A stretch of DNA of 64,000 bases from Psychrobacillus psychrodurans (GTDB lineage Bacteria; Bacillota; Bacilli; Bacillales_A; Planococcaceae): assembly GCF_027563345.1 (NCBI RefSeq), contig NZ_JAMKBK010000002.1; one strand, 5' to 3'. The translations under genes were made by a program, and so were the position numbers. Within the stretch, counting starts at the first letter, position 1. Every line of letters starts with the position of its first letter. This document shows positions 8,110 to 16,848 of this stretch, one piece after another. The notes under the pieces are model-generated. The model was not told the origin of the DNA and searched no databases. It was given only the letters and a program-made list of their open reading frames with translations.

Positions 8110-9273
8110 ATGATTTCATATTTAAAACGTTATGCAAGAAATTTCGACTACCCATTATTTTTTGTCTACTTAGCTTTATGCTTATTTGGGTTGGTAATGA
8201 TTTATAGCGCTAGTATGGGCTGGGCAGTACTCAATTACGGTTGGGATCCTGACCATTTTTTCAATAAGCAAAAATCAAATTTACTGCTTTGTATACCAGT
8301 ATTTTTTATAACTGCTTTTTTTCCTTATAAGCATTATAAAAATAAAGTAATGATGCAACTAATGCTTCTTGTTATGTTTACTCTTTTATTTTTAGTGCAT
8401 ATTATCGGAGTTGGTGGAGAAAGTGGTTCTCAGAGCTGGATCGACTTAGGTTTTAATATCCAACCCTCCGAAATTGCAAAACTAGTAATAGTTTTATATT
8501 TTGCTGGAATATTTGCAAAAAAATCAGAAAATGGTACATTAGATAAATTAAATGAATCCGTGGGACCACCATTAATCGTGTTATTTTTTGTTTTCGTGTC
8601 AATTATGATGGAGACAGACGTTGGGAATACAATGATTATTAGTTTCGTAGCTATTTCAGTAATTGCAGCTAGTGGAATTAAATTTAAATCATTTTCCAAA
8701 ATAATCGGATTAATTGGTATAGTTATCGTAGCGGGTCTATTTGCCATCTATATGATGAAAGATGCATTGTTGACAGATCGTCGTAGAGGAAGATTAGAAG
8801 CATTTTTCAATCCCTTTGATTACGAGCAAGGGTTTGGCTATCAAATTGTAAATGGTTATATTGCCATTGGATCAGGTGGTTTAACCGGCTTAGGTTTAGG
8901 GAATTCCAATCAGAAATATGGATATTTACCGGAACCACATACTGATTTTATCATGGCTATCATAGCAGAAGAACTTGGACTAATTGGGGTATTAATTGTT
9001 TTATGTGGTCTGTTCTTTATTGTATTCAAAGCGATTAGCATTGCCTTATCTACAAAGGATTCTCAAGCTCGTATGATCGCTGCGGGTATTGGTAGTATTA
9101 TAGGTTTTCAAACTTTTATAAACTTAGGAGGAATGCTTGGAATTATCCCGCTGACCGGGGTACCACTTCCATTTATAAGTTATGGGGGTACTTCTATTAT
9201 TATTTTATCGGCAGCACTTGGGATATTGATGAACGTATCTATGTTCGTGAAGCATGAAAAAAATAGACAATAA
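8110..9273 (+). CDS. ftsW: SEDS glycosyltransferase FtsW (vegetative division)
   Basis: 387-residue polytopic membrane protein of the SEDS family, which polymerises lipid II glycan strands together with a class B PBP at the septum. Motifs: VMIYSASMGWA after the first helix, SQSWIDLGFNIQPSEIAK, the large loop RLEAFFNPFDYEQGFGYQ, LPEPHTDFIMAIIAEELG, and the C-terminal PLPFISYGGTS. Its position after ylaN and before pyc is that of B. subtilis ftsW; the second SEDS gene at 53935 is the spoVE copy. RBS TAGAGGT precedes the ATG. Only 12 nt separate it from pyc. Confidence 0.93.
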   Translation: MISYLKRYARNFDYPLFFVYLALCLFGLVMIYSASMGWAVLNYGWDPDHFFNKQKSNLLLCIPVFFITAFFPYKHYKNKVMMQLMLLVMFTLLFLVHIIGVGGESGSQSWIDLGFNIQPSEIAKLVIVLYFAGIFAKKSENGTLDKLNESVGPPLIVLFFVFVSIMMETDVGNTMIISFVAISVIAASGIKFKSFSKIIGLIGIVIVAGLFAIYMMKDALLTDRRRGRLEAFFNPFDYEQGFGYQIVNGYIAIGSGGLTGLGLGNSNQKYGYLPEPHTDFIMAIIAEELGLIGVLIVLCGLFFIVFKAISIALSTKDSQARMIAAGIGSIIGFQTFINLGGMLGIIPLTGVPLPFISYGGTSIIILSAALGILMNVSMFVKHEKNRQ

Positions 9274-9285
9274 GGGGTGTATGGG

Positions 9286-12200
9286 ATGAAAAAGATTAAA
9301 AAGATTGTAGTTGCAAATAGAGGGGAAATTGCAATACGTATTTTTCGAGCATGTACAGAGTTAAATCTTCGAACAGTAGCTATCTACTCAAGAGAGGATA
9401 GTGGTTCGTTTCACCGATTTAAATCTGATGAGTCCTATTTAGTCGGGGAAGGTAAAAAACCAATCGATGCATATTTAGACATTGAAGATATAATTCGTAT
9501 TACAAAAGAAAGTAAAGCTGATGCAATCCATCCAGGGTATGGCTTTCTTTCGGAAAATGTAGATTTTGCGAAAAGATGTGAAGAGGAAGGGATTATCTTT
9601 ATCGGACCTACCTCTAGACATTTAGATATGTTTGGAGATAAAGTGAAAGCTCGGGAACAAGCAGTATTAGCAGGTATACCCGTTATTCCAGGAAGTGATG
9701 GACCTTTAGATACTGTTGAAGAGGTACGGGCATTCGGTAAAGCTCACGGATATCCTTTAATGATTAAAGCATCTTTAGGTGGCGGCGGTCGTGGAATGCG
9801 CGTAGTTCAATCTGAAGATGAGCTTGAAAGTGCATATGAACGTGCTAAATCAGAGGCTAAAGCTGCTTTTGGCTCTGATGAAGTCTATGTTGAACGCTGT
9901 ATTTTCCAGCCTAAACATATTGAAGTACAAATTCTCGGTGATACTCAGGGTAATTTAATTCATTTATATGAACGCGATTGTTCAATTCAAAGAAGACATC
10001 AAAAAGTTGTGGAAATAGCACCTTCAAATTCTTTGAATTCAGAATTGCGCGACAAAATTTGTAAAGCGGCTGTTCAATTAATGACAAATGTTTCTTACAT
10101 AAATGCTGGAACAGTAGAATTTTTAGTGACGGAAGATGAATTCTTTTTTATAGAAGTAAATCCAAGAATTCAAGTGGAGCATACGATTACAGAAATGATC
10201 ACCGGTGTGGATATTGTCCATGCACAGATTAAAATTGCGGATGGCACAGCGCTTAATAGTGAGGAAATGGGAATTCCAAGCCAGGAAAACATGCCGTTAT
10301 TTGGATTTGCTATTCAATCGCGTGTAACAACAGAGGATCCATTAAATAACTTTATGCCAGACACAGGTAAGTTAATGGTTTATCGCTCAGGTGGTGGATT
10401 TGGAGTACGCTTAGATGCAGGAAATGGGTTCCAAGGTGCTGTAATATCACCATATTACGACTCATTATTAGTGAAGGTTTCTACTTGGGGAATGTCATTT
10501 AAAGAAGCAGCAGCTAAAATGGACAGAAATTTGCAGGAGTTCCGAATTCGAGGGATTAAAACAAATATTCCTTTTTTGGAAAATGTCGTAAAACACCCAA
10601 GCTTTATTTCTGGTCAGTTTAATACAAGTTTCATCGATTCAACTCCTGAATTATTTTTATTCCCAAATCGCAAAGACCGTGGAACTAAATTATTAAATTA
10701 TATAGGGAATGTTACGATTAATGGTTTCCCAGGTATCGAGAAAAAGTCTAAACCTATTTTTGGTGCTATCAGAACACCAAGTTTTGATCTGAGTACTGCT
10801 CCTCCAATCGGCACAAAGCAAATTTTAGATGAACATGGTGCCGATGGTGTGATTAATTGGGTTAAGCAACAACAAGGTGTATTGTTAACGGATACTACTT
10901 TCCGTGATGCTCATCAATCACTATTAGCAACACGAGTTCGATCTCACGATATGTTTGGAATAGCAAAGGAATCTGCACAAGGGATGCATGATTTATTCTC
11001 CTACGAAATGTGGGGAGGGGCAACTTTTGACGTTGCATATCGTTTCCTAAAAGAAAATCCTTGGGATCGTTTGATAAAAATGAGACAAATGATTCCAAAC
11101 GTATTATTCCAAATGTTATTCCGTGGAGCAAATGCAGTAGGTTACAAAAATTATCCGGATAATGTGATAAAAGAGTTTATACAAAAGTCTGCAGAAGCTG
11201 GTATCGATGTATTCCGTATCTTTGATAGCCTAAACTGGATAAAAGGGATGGAAGTTGCTATAGATGCAACTAGACAATCAGGGAAAATTGCAGAAGCGGC
11301 ACTATGTTACACTGGAGACATTTTAGATGATTCTAGAGACAAATATACGGTGCAATACTACAAAGACATGGCAAAAGAATTAGAAAACGCAGGGGCACAT
11401 ATTTTAGCGATTAAAGATATGGCTGGACTTTTAAAACCAGAAGCTGCTTATCGTTTAGTAAGTGAGTTAAAAAGCACAGTTGATATCCCTATTCATCTTC
11501 ATACACATGATACTAGTGGTAACGGAGTATATACGTATGCAAAAGCTATAGAAGCAGGAGTGGACATAGTGGATACGGCATTAGGTGCAATGGCTGGTCT
11601 AACTTCACAACCGAGTGCAAGCAGTTTAAGTTATGCGCTAAAAGGCTCTAATAGAGAGGTTATTGGAAATATTGAGGCATTTGAAAAAATCTCTTATTAT
11701 TGGGAAGATGTTCGCAAATACTATCAAGATTTTGAGAGCGGTATGATGAGTCCTCATACTGAAATCTATGTACATGAGATGCCAGGGGGACAATATAGTA
11801 ATCTTCAACAACAAGCTAAAGCAGTTGGACTAGGAGAGCGCTGGGAAGAAGTAAAGGAAATGTATTCTCGTGTAAATCTATTATTTGGTGATGTGGTGAA
11901 AGTTACCCCATCCTCTAAAGTGGTAGGGGATATGGCTTTATTCATGGTACAAAATAATTTAGATGAAGTTTCTGTCATTACGAGAGGGAAGACAATCGAT
12001 TTTCCGGATTCTGTTATAGAGTTTTTTGAAGGCTATATCGGACAGCCTTACGGAGGTTTCCCACAAGAATTACAAAAAGTGATTCTAAAGAGTCGCCAAC
12101 CGATAACAGTTCGTCCAGGTGAATTACTCGAGCCGGTGGACTTTGAAGAAATAAAAGAAATATTATTCCATAAATTAGAACGACCTGTTACGAGTCAAGA

Positions 12201-12726
12201 GATTCTTGCTTACACTCTATATCCTAAGGTTTTTGAAGAATATAGTGAAATGGATAAAAACTTTGGTGATGTTTCGGTATTAGATACACCAACATTTTTA
12301 TACGGATTGAGATTAGGGGAAGAAATTGAAGTGGAAATCGAGGTAGGAAAAACTTTAATTATCAAGCTTGTTTCTATAAGCGAGCCAACCCATGATGGAA
12401 ACCGTATTATTTATTTCGAATTAAACGGTCAACCACGTGAAATCTCTATTCAGGATTTGAATGTAGAAGTGAGCCATCTATCTAAACCAAAGGCAGATTT
12501 GACAAAAGAAGGTCATATTGGGGCAACTATGCCAGGTACTGTTCTAAAGGTGGCAATTTCTACAGGCAGCAAAGTGAAAAGAGGTCAACATCTCCTTATT
12601 ACGGAAGCTATGAAAATGGAAACTACCGTACAAGCCCCGTTTAATGGAGTTGTAAAAGAGATTCATGTTATTGCTGGAGAGGCAATTGCAACTGGTGATT
12701 TGCTAATCGTGATGGATAAAGAATAA
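9286..12726 (+). CDS. pyc: Pyruvate carboxylase
   Basis: 1146 residues, the full-length single-chain enzyme (ATP + HCO3- + pyruvate to oxaloacetate). In order: biotin carboxylase with ANRGEIAIRIFRA at the start, the glycine loop KASLGGGGRGMR and EVNPRIQVEHT (about 1-450); a carboxyltransferase TIM barrel from about 530 with DTTFRDAHQSLLATRVR and HLHTHDTSG; and a C-terminal biotinyl domain with EAMKME, biotin-lysine near residue 1110. ATG 9286 is 8 nt after AAGGGG; an earlier in-frame GTG overlaps that site. Co-oriented and nearly abutting ftsW. Confidence 0.97.
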   Translation: MKKIKKIVVANRGEIAIRIFRACTELNLRTVAIYSREDSGSFHRFKSDESYLVGEGKKPIDAYLDIEDIIRITKESKADAIHPGYGFLSENVDFAKRCEEEGIIFIGPTSRHLDMFGDKVKAREQAVLAGIPVIPGSDGPLDTVEEVRAFGKAHGYPLMIKASLGGGGRGMRVVQSEDELESAYERAKSEAKAAFGSDEVYVERCIFQPKHIEVQILGDTQGNLIHLYERDCSIQRRHQKVVEIAPSNSLNSELRDKICKAAVQLMTNVSYINAGTVEFLVTEDEFFFIEVNPRIQVEHTITEMITGVDIVHAQIKIADGTALNSEEMGIPSQENMPLFGFAIQSRVTTEDPLNNFMPDTGKLMVYRSGGGFGVRLDAGNGFQGAVISPYYDSLLVKVSTWGMSFKEAAAKMDRNLQEFRIRGIKTNIPFLENVVKHPSFISGQFNTSFIDSTPELFLFPNRKDRGTKLLNYIGNVTINGFPGIEKKSKPIFGAIRTPSFDLSTAPPIGTKQILDEHGADGVINWVKQQQGVLLTDTTFRDAHQSLLATRVRSHDMFGIAKESAQGMHDLFSYEMWGGATFDVAYRFLKENPWDRLIKMRQMIPNVLFQMLFRGANAVGYKNYPDNVIKEFIQKSAEAGIDVFRIFDSLNWIKGMEVAIDATRQSGKIAEAALCYTGDILDDSRDKYTVQYYKDMAKELENAGAHILAIKDMAGLLKPEAAYRLVSELKSTVDIPIHLHTHDTSGNGVYTYAKAIEAGVDIVDTALGAMAGLTSQPSASSLSYALKGSNREVIGNIEAFEKISYYWEDVRKYYQDFESGMMSPHTEIYVHEMPGGQYSNLQQQAKAVGLGERWEEVKEMYSRVNLLFGDVVKVTPSSKVVGDMALFMVQNNLDEVSVITRGKTIDFPDSVIEFFEGYIGQPYGGFPQELQKVILKSRQPITVRPGELLEPVDFEEIKEILFHKLERPVTSQEILAYTLYPKVFEEYSEMDKNFGDVSVLDTPTFLYGLRLGEEIEVEIEVGKTLIIKLVSISEPTHDGNRIIYFELNGQPREISIQDLNVEVSHLSKPKADLTKEGHIGATMPGTVLKVAISTGSKVKRGQHLLITEAMKMETTVQAPFNGVVKEIHVIAGEAIATGDLLIVMDKE

Positions 12727-12735
12727 CCAATAAAC

Positions 12736-12775
12736 AAAGGCTGTTAGACATTCCTGTCTGACAGCCTTTTATTTT
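12736..12775 (+). terminator. Intrinsic terminator after pyc
   Basis: 15-bp stem AAAGGCTGTTAGACA / TGTCTGACAGCCTTT with one mismatch, TTCC loop and T-rich tail. Confidence 0.88.
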
Positions 12776-12843
12776 AGAATAAGTATATAAAAATATCCGG
12801 TGAACACGGGGTTCATGTGACTTTAAAGCAAGTAAAATACTAC

Positions 12844-12964
12844 AGTTTTCCGTTTCAGTTGGATGCTTTCCGCGGGCGCGGCTTCAATCTCTTCGTCACT
12901 GCATTCCTCCGGGGCTTTCAGCTAGTGGTGGTCCCACTGGAGTCGCACCTTTCACTACAATCAA
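12844..12964 (+). repeat. M1 intergenic repeat, copy B
   Basis: GC-rich block from CCGTTTCAGTTGGATGCTTTCCGCGGGC to CCACTGGAGTCGCACCTTTCACTACAATCAA (ends of the pattern only), matching copies A and F. It is preceded at 12780-12825 by AAGTATATAAAAATATCC and GAACACGGGGTTC, a leader also seen before copy F, and at 12828 by a single GCAAGTAA core. The space 12965-13170 has no feature I recognise. Confidence 0.8.
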
Positions 12965-13170
12965 AATAATGTGTAGTAATCAATCTAAATTTAGCGCAGC
13001 TTTTTGCTAGGGATAATAAGATTAATCAGTTAATGTAAGAAGAAAAGCTATCTGAAATTGCAGTTGAATTAGTGATACTATTACTTGATGATGAATGAAG
13101 TAGATTTTCTTTAATACTAGTGAAAATTAGGGGGAATAGTAAGTTTTCACCAAATAATGAAGTGAGACAG

Positions 13171-13463
13171 CGAACGAAATTCTATCTCCGAGAGCTTCCT
13201 CTATGAATATGAAAATGTCTTTTCTCTTGTTATCATACCGCACTTACCTGTTTCTAAGAGTTGCAGGAGGGCAACGGATAGCTAATCGCCATAAGATTAC
13301 CGGAAAAAGGGATATGCTTGGTTGTGACGTCAGTCTCATCCAAGCATATCCCCAAATATTCACTAGATAATCAGAAGCAAGACGTCTGTCTAAAGACCTT
13401 CGGAAACGATAGGAAAAGGTTTTGTTCTTAAAGGACTTGGCGTTTGTTTACCCTGCTTTTCTT
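13171..13463 (+). ncRNA. M3 structured element, copy B (most complete)
   Basis: Carries every M3 part: CCGAGAGCTTCCTC; ACCTGTTTCTAAGAG; a 5-bp hairpin GTTGC / GCAAC; GCCATAAGATTACCGG; a 13-bp perfect hairpin GGGATATGCTTGG / CCAAGCATATCCC (13309-13352); CTTCGGAAACGATAGG; and a terminal weak hairpin with T-run. The closing stem has decayed here (ACCTGTTTCT against AGGAAAAGGT). It ends 6 nt before the ctaA stop codon. I call it a candidate structured RNA; no adjacent ORF belongs to it. Confidence 0.5.
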
Positions 13464-13469
13464 TTGTTC

Positions 13470-14381
13470 TTAGTCATTCATTTTACTTCTTGATAATAGT
13501 AGAATCATATAGCATAACAGACCGAATAATAAGGATATAAATAAAGAATGCAATAAAGCTATGTAAAGATTTAGTTTAGTCAACACGACTAACATACCGG
13601 TAATTACTTGGCAGGAGACTAGTATTAAAGAGATGACCCATCCCCAGTAAATTGCCCGTTGATCTTTATAATTTCGCATTACGTGAATCGCTATGATTAA
13701 AATCCAAATAAATATTAATCCTGCAGCAGCTCGATGCCCCATTTGTACCCACTCATATAAATTAGAAGGAAGTGCAAACTGGTCGTTATTACATAATGGC
13801 CAGTCATTACATATAAGACTAGATTCTGTATGTCTCACTAATGCACCGGTGTATACGACAATATAAGAATAAAGTGTAACACCAATTGTATGGAACTTTA
13901 ATGTTTTGCCGATTCTGATTTTATCTGTATCGAACTTACGGTCAATCTCGAAAACTAATAAGGTTAATAATAAAACTGAAGCGAAGGAGATGAGAGAAAT
14001 ACCAAAATGAAGAGCCAATATAAAATCGCCTTGTCCCCATTTTACCTGTGCTGCTCCAATTAATGCTTGAGCGACTAAGAAAAATACCGCCATTGCTGAT
14101 AAGAATTTTGTTTCTCGAACATGTCCAAGTGCCTTCCATGACCAAACTGCTAGGGCGACGATTAATATACCAACAGCCCCTGTAACTAGACGGTGTGAGA
14201 ATTCAATCAATACCTCAGCAGTTATTACATCAGGTATAAGTTGTCCGTTACAACCAGGCCAGTGTCTACCGCAACCCATACCACTATCGGTTTTAGTAAC
14301 TAATGCTCCTCCTAAAAGAATGAGCAGCATACCAACTGTAGATGCAACAGCTAACAATTTTAAATTTTTATGAATGTGCAA
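13470..14381 (-). CDS. ctaA: Haem A synthase CtaA
   Basis: 303 residues with about eight membrane helices; oxidises the C8 methyl of haem O to make haem A for the caa3 oxidase. The haem-binding context is clear: GGALVTKTDSGMGCGRHWPGCNG with the conserved Cys pair, EFSHRLVTG, and in the second half RHTESSLICNDWPLCNN and MGHRAAAG. TTG 14381 after GTAGGTG gives the family's normal length (B. subtilis about 306); a longer reading from 14480 adds a hydrophilic stretch not seen in CtaA. Divergent from ctaB, as in B. subtilis. Confidence 0.92.
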   Translation of the reverse strand: MHIHKNLKLLAVASTVGMLLILLGGALVTKTDSGMGCGRHWPGCNGQLIPDVITAEVLIEFSHRLVTGAVGILIVALAVWSWKALGHVRETKFLSAMAVFFLVAQALIGAAQVKWGQGDFILALHFGISLISFASVLLLTLLVFEIDRKFDTDKIRIGKTLKFHTIGVTLYSYIVVYTGALVRHTESSLICNDWPLCNNDQFALPSNLYEWVQMGHRAAAGLIFIWILIIAIHVMRNYKDQRAIYWGWVISLILVSCQVITGMLVVLTKLNLYIALLHSLFISLLFGLLCYMILLLSRSKMND

Positions 14382-14502
14382 TTCGTCACCTACTTTATGT
14401 ATCTTGCTCGTCTTAAAAAGACGGTATCTGCTTTTTGATGATATCGAATCACGGAGGAAAATACAATGTATAACCTTCAAACTAATAGGTAGAGTAATTG
14501 CA

Positions 14503-14544
14503 TTTCACAAATTGTTCATAAATTCGTACTCGAACATTCACAAA
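14503..14544. promoter_or_regulatory. Candidate ResD boxes between ctaA and ctaB
   Basis: ATTCACAAA at 14536 is the exact complement of the ResD consensus TTTGTGAAT, and TTTCACAAA at 14503 matches it with one change; the two are 33 bp apart and oriented towards ctaA. In B. subtilis ctaA/ctaB are ResDE-controlled. The rest of the 324-nt divergent gap 14382-14705 holds no other feature I can support. Confidence 0.45.
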
Positions 14545-14705
14545 CAATGCACGAAAATGCATTACTATTGATATGTCCTAAGTATATAAAAGAGTATCTC
14601 AACTATATTTATGCGAAAATTATCATTAACTGTAGAAATTACTTAAGATTTTCGTTATAGTAAAAGGTAGCGGAATATGCTTACAACTTTGAAAGGAGGG
14701 ACAGC

Positions 14706-15629
14706 ATGTCAAATGGTCATTCAATAACCGCAACTAATGAGACTGAAACTGAACGAGTAAACACTTCATTTTTTCAAGATTTTTTATCGCTCATTAAAAT
14801 AGGTATAGTCAATTCTAACTTATTTACAACTTTTACTGGTATGTGGCTAGCATTTCAATTTACCGATCGTAACTTTCTTCGAGAGTTGGATATATTATTT
14901 TATACGTTAATAGGGTCCGGAATGATTATCGCGGGTTCTGCAGCAATGAATAATTTTATCGATCGTGATATAGATCCTGTCATGAAGAGCAAAAAAGGAA
15001 GACCAACAGTTACTGGAAGGTTTAGTCCATTAGCCGTGCTAATAACTTCTTTTTCACTATTGATTGTAGGTGAAATTTTATTGTTTTTGGCCTCTACTTC
15101 AGCGGGAGTGTGGGGACTAGCAGGAATCGTCAGCTATGTTGTGTTATACTCGATGTGGTCTAAACGAAAATATGTGAGTAACACAATAGTTGGTAGTATA
15201 TCTGGTGCAATACCACCTTTAATCGGGTGGGCAGCTGTTGAACCTAAATTAGGTTTTGGGGCACTTGCTTTATTTTTAATCATGTTTGCATGGCAACCTC
15301 CACATTTCTATGCGCTTGCGATGAAGCGTACAGAAGAATATCGAGCTGCCAATATCCCAATGCTACCAGTAGTAAAAGGTTTTAAACGTACAAAAGTGTC
15401 AATACTTTTATGGATTCTACTATTATTCCCATTACCATTTTTATTAATGGAATTAGGTATAATATTTGTTGTTTTGGCAACTGCACTAAATCTTGGTTGG
15501 TTATACTTCTCCATCAAAGGTTTCCGTGTGAAGGATGATATAAAATGGGCAACAGGTATGTTTATATATTCCTTAAACTATATGACGATATTATTCGTAG
15601 CGATAATTATTTTTTCTATTTTTATTTAA
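14706..15629 (+). CDS. ctaB: Protohaem IX farnesyltransferase (haem O synthase)
   Basis: 307 residues, UbiA-type polyprenyltransferase with about nine membrane helices. It adds farnesyl to haem B to make haem O. The two Asp-rich motifs are NNFIDRDIDPVMKSKKGRPT and, later, KRTEEYRAANIPMLP; AWQPPHFYALAM is typical for CtaB. AAAGGAGGG precedes the ATG. It heads the run ctaBCDEFG, so haem O supply and oxidase subunits are likely co-expressed. Confidence 0.95.
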   Translation: MSNGHSITATNETETERVNTSFFQDFLSLIKIGIVNSNLFTTFTGMWLAFQFTDRNFLRELDILFYTLIGSGMIIAGSAAMNNFIDRDIDPVMKSKKGRPTVTGRFSPLAVLITSFSLLIVGEILLFLASTSAGVWGLAGIVSYVVLYSMWSKRKYVSNTIVGSISGAIPPLIGWAAVEPKLGFGALALFLIMFAWQPPHFYALAMKRTEEYRAANIPMLPVVKGFKRTKVSILLWILLLFPLPFLLMELGIIFVVLATALNLGWLYFSIKGFRVKDDIKWATGMFIYSLNYMTILFVAIIIFSIFI

Positions 15630-15731
15630 TCCTTGGAATTCTTTCTTTAGTCAACAAGAATTCATATAAACAGAACCACCACAGTCCAAAGAAACATGAA
15701 AACAACTATGAAAGAGGGGTTTGATTTAGCT

Positions 15732-16814
15732 ATGATGAAAGGGCTTAAAAAATGGCGACTTTTTTCACTGTTAGCAGCTCTAACGATTTTCTTATCGGGT
15801 TGTGGCGAGGAATACTTATCAACGCTTACACCTGCAGGACAAGTCGGTAGAGATCAATTTAACTTGTTATTACTATCTTCTGCTATTATGGCTTTAGTTA
15901 TTATTGTAGTAGTAATTATTTATGTGGTTGCTCTAGTGAAATTCCGTCGCAAAAAAGTTGGGGAAGATGTTATTCCTAAACAAGTAGAGGGAAGTCATAC
16001 GCTTGAGATAGTATGGACAGTTATTCCAATATTACTGTTAATCGTACTTGCTATACCGACTGTTTACTATACTTATAAACATGCGGATGTAGCTGCAATG
16101 GATCAAGTCGATGAAGAAGGAAACAAAACAAATGTAACTGTAAATGTTAAAGCAAGTCTTTATTGGTGGGAATTTGAGTATCCGGATTTAGGAATTGTTA
16201 CAGCTCAAGAGTTAGTAGTTCCTACGGATCAAAAAGTTTATTTCAATTTAAAAGCTGCTGATGTGAAACACTCCTTCTGGATTCCTACAGCTGGCGGTAA
16301 AATGGATACAAACGTAGAAAATGTTAACCAATTCTATTTAGAATTTGATGATGCATCTGCTAGTCTAGAACAAGGTGTTTTCTACGGTAAATGTGCGGAA
16401 CTATGTGGACCGTCACATGCCCTTATGGATTTCAAAGTGAAAACTTTAGAACCAGAAGATTTTAATGCTTGGGTTGAAACAATGAAAACTAACGAGCATG
16501 TTGCAGAAGGTGAACTTGCTTCTCAAGGTGAAGAAATTTTCAATACTAGCTGTATTGCTTGTCACGCAACTTCAGGTGCTGGTACTACCGGCGGAATGGG
16601 TCCAAACTTAGCAACTTTTGGTGATCGTAATCGTGTTGCTGGATTTATGTCCCATGATGAAGAAAGCTTAAAAGAATGGATTAATAATCCTCAATTATAC
16701 AAACCAGGTAACTTAATGCCTCAGCCAGAAACTATTAACGACGGCGAAAAATTTAGTGAAGACCAATTAGATGCTCTTGCAGCATATCTAATGGGACTAT
16801 CTGTAGAAAAATAA
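15732..16814 (+). CDS. ctaC: Cytochrome c oxidase (caa3) subunit II with fused cytochrome c
   Basis: About 360 residues: lipoprotein signal with lipobox LSGC, two membrane helices, the cupredoxin CuA domain (ligands in KCAELCGPSHALMDF, i.e. C-x3-C-x3-H-x2-M) and a C-terminal cytochrome c with CIACH and axial Met in NLMPQP. The fusion defines the caa3 type, where electrons enter from cytochrome c. Start choice is uncertain: ATG 15732 follows GAGGGG by 12 nt; the earlier ATG 15696 has no RBS; ATG 15735 is also possible. Confidence 0.93.
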   Translation: MMKGLKKWRLFSLLAALTIFLSGCGEEYLSTLTPAGQVGRDQFNLLLLSSAIMALVIIVVVIIYVVALVKFRRKKVGEDVIPKQVEGSHTLEIVWTVIPILLLIVLAIPTVYYTYKHADVAAMDQVDEEGNKTNVTVNVKASLYWWEFEYPDLGIVTAQELVVPTDQKVYFNLKAADVKHSFWIPTAGGKMDTNVENVNQFYLEFDDASASLEQGVFYGKCAELCGPSHALMDFKVKTLEPEDFNAWVETMKTNEHVAEGELASQGEEIFNTSCIACHATSGAGTTGGMGPNLATFGDRNRVAGFMSHDEESLKEWINNPQLYKPGNLMPQPETINDGEKFSEDQLDALAAYLMGLSVEK

Positions 16815-16848
16815 GTTCCGCAGATAATTTATGAGGGAGGTTAAAGTT

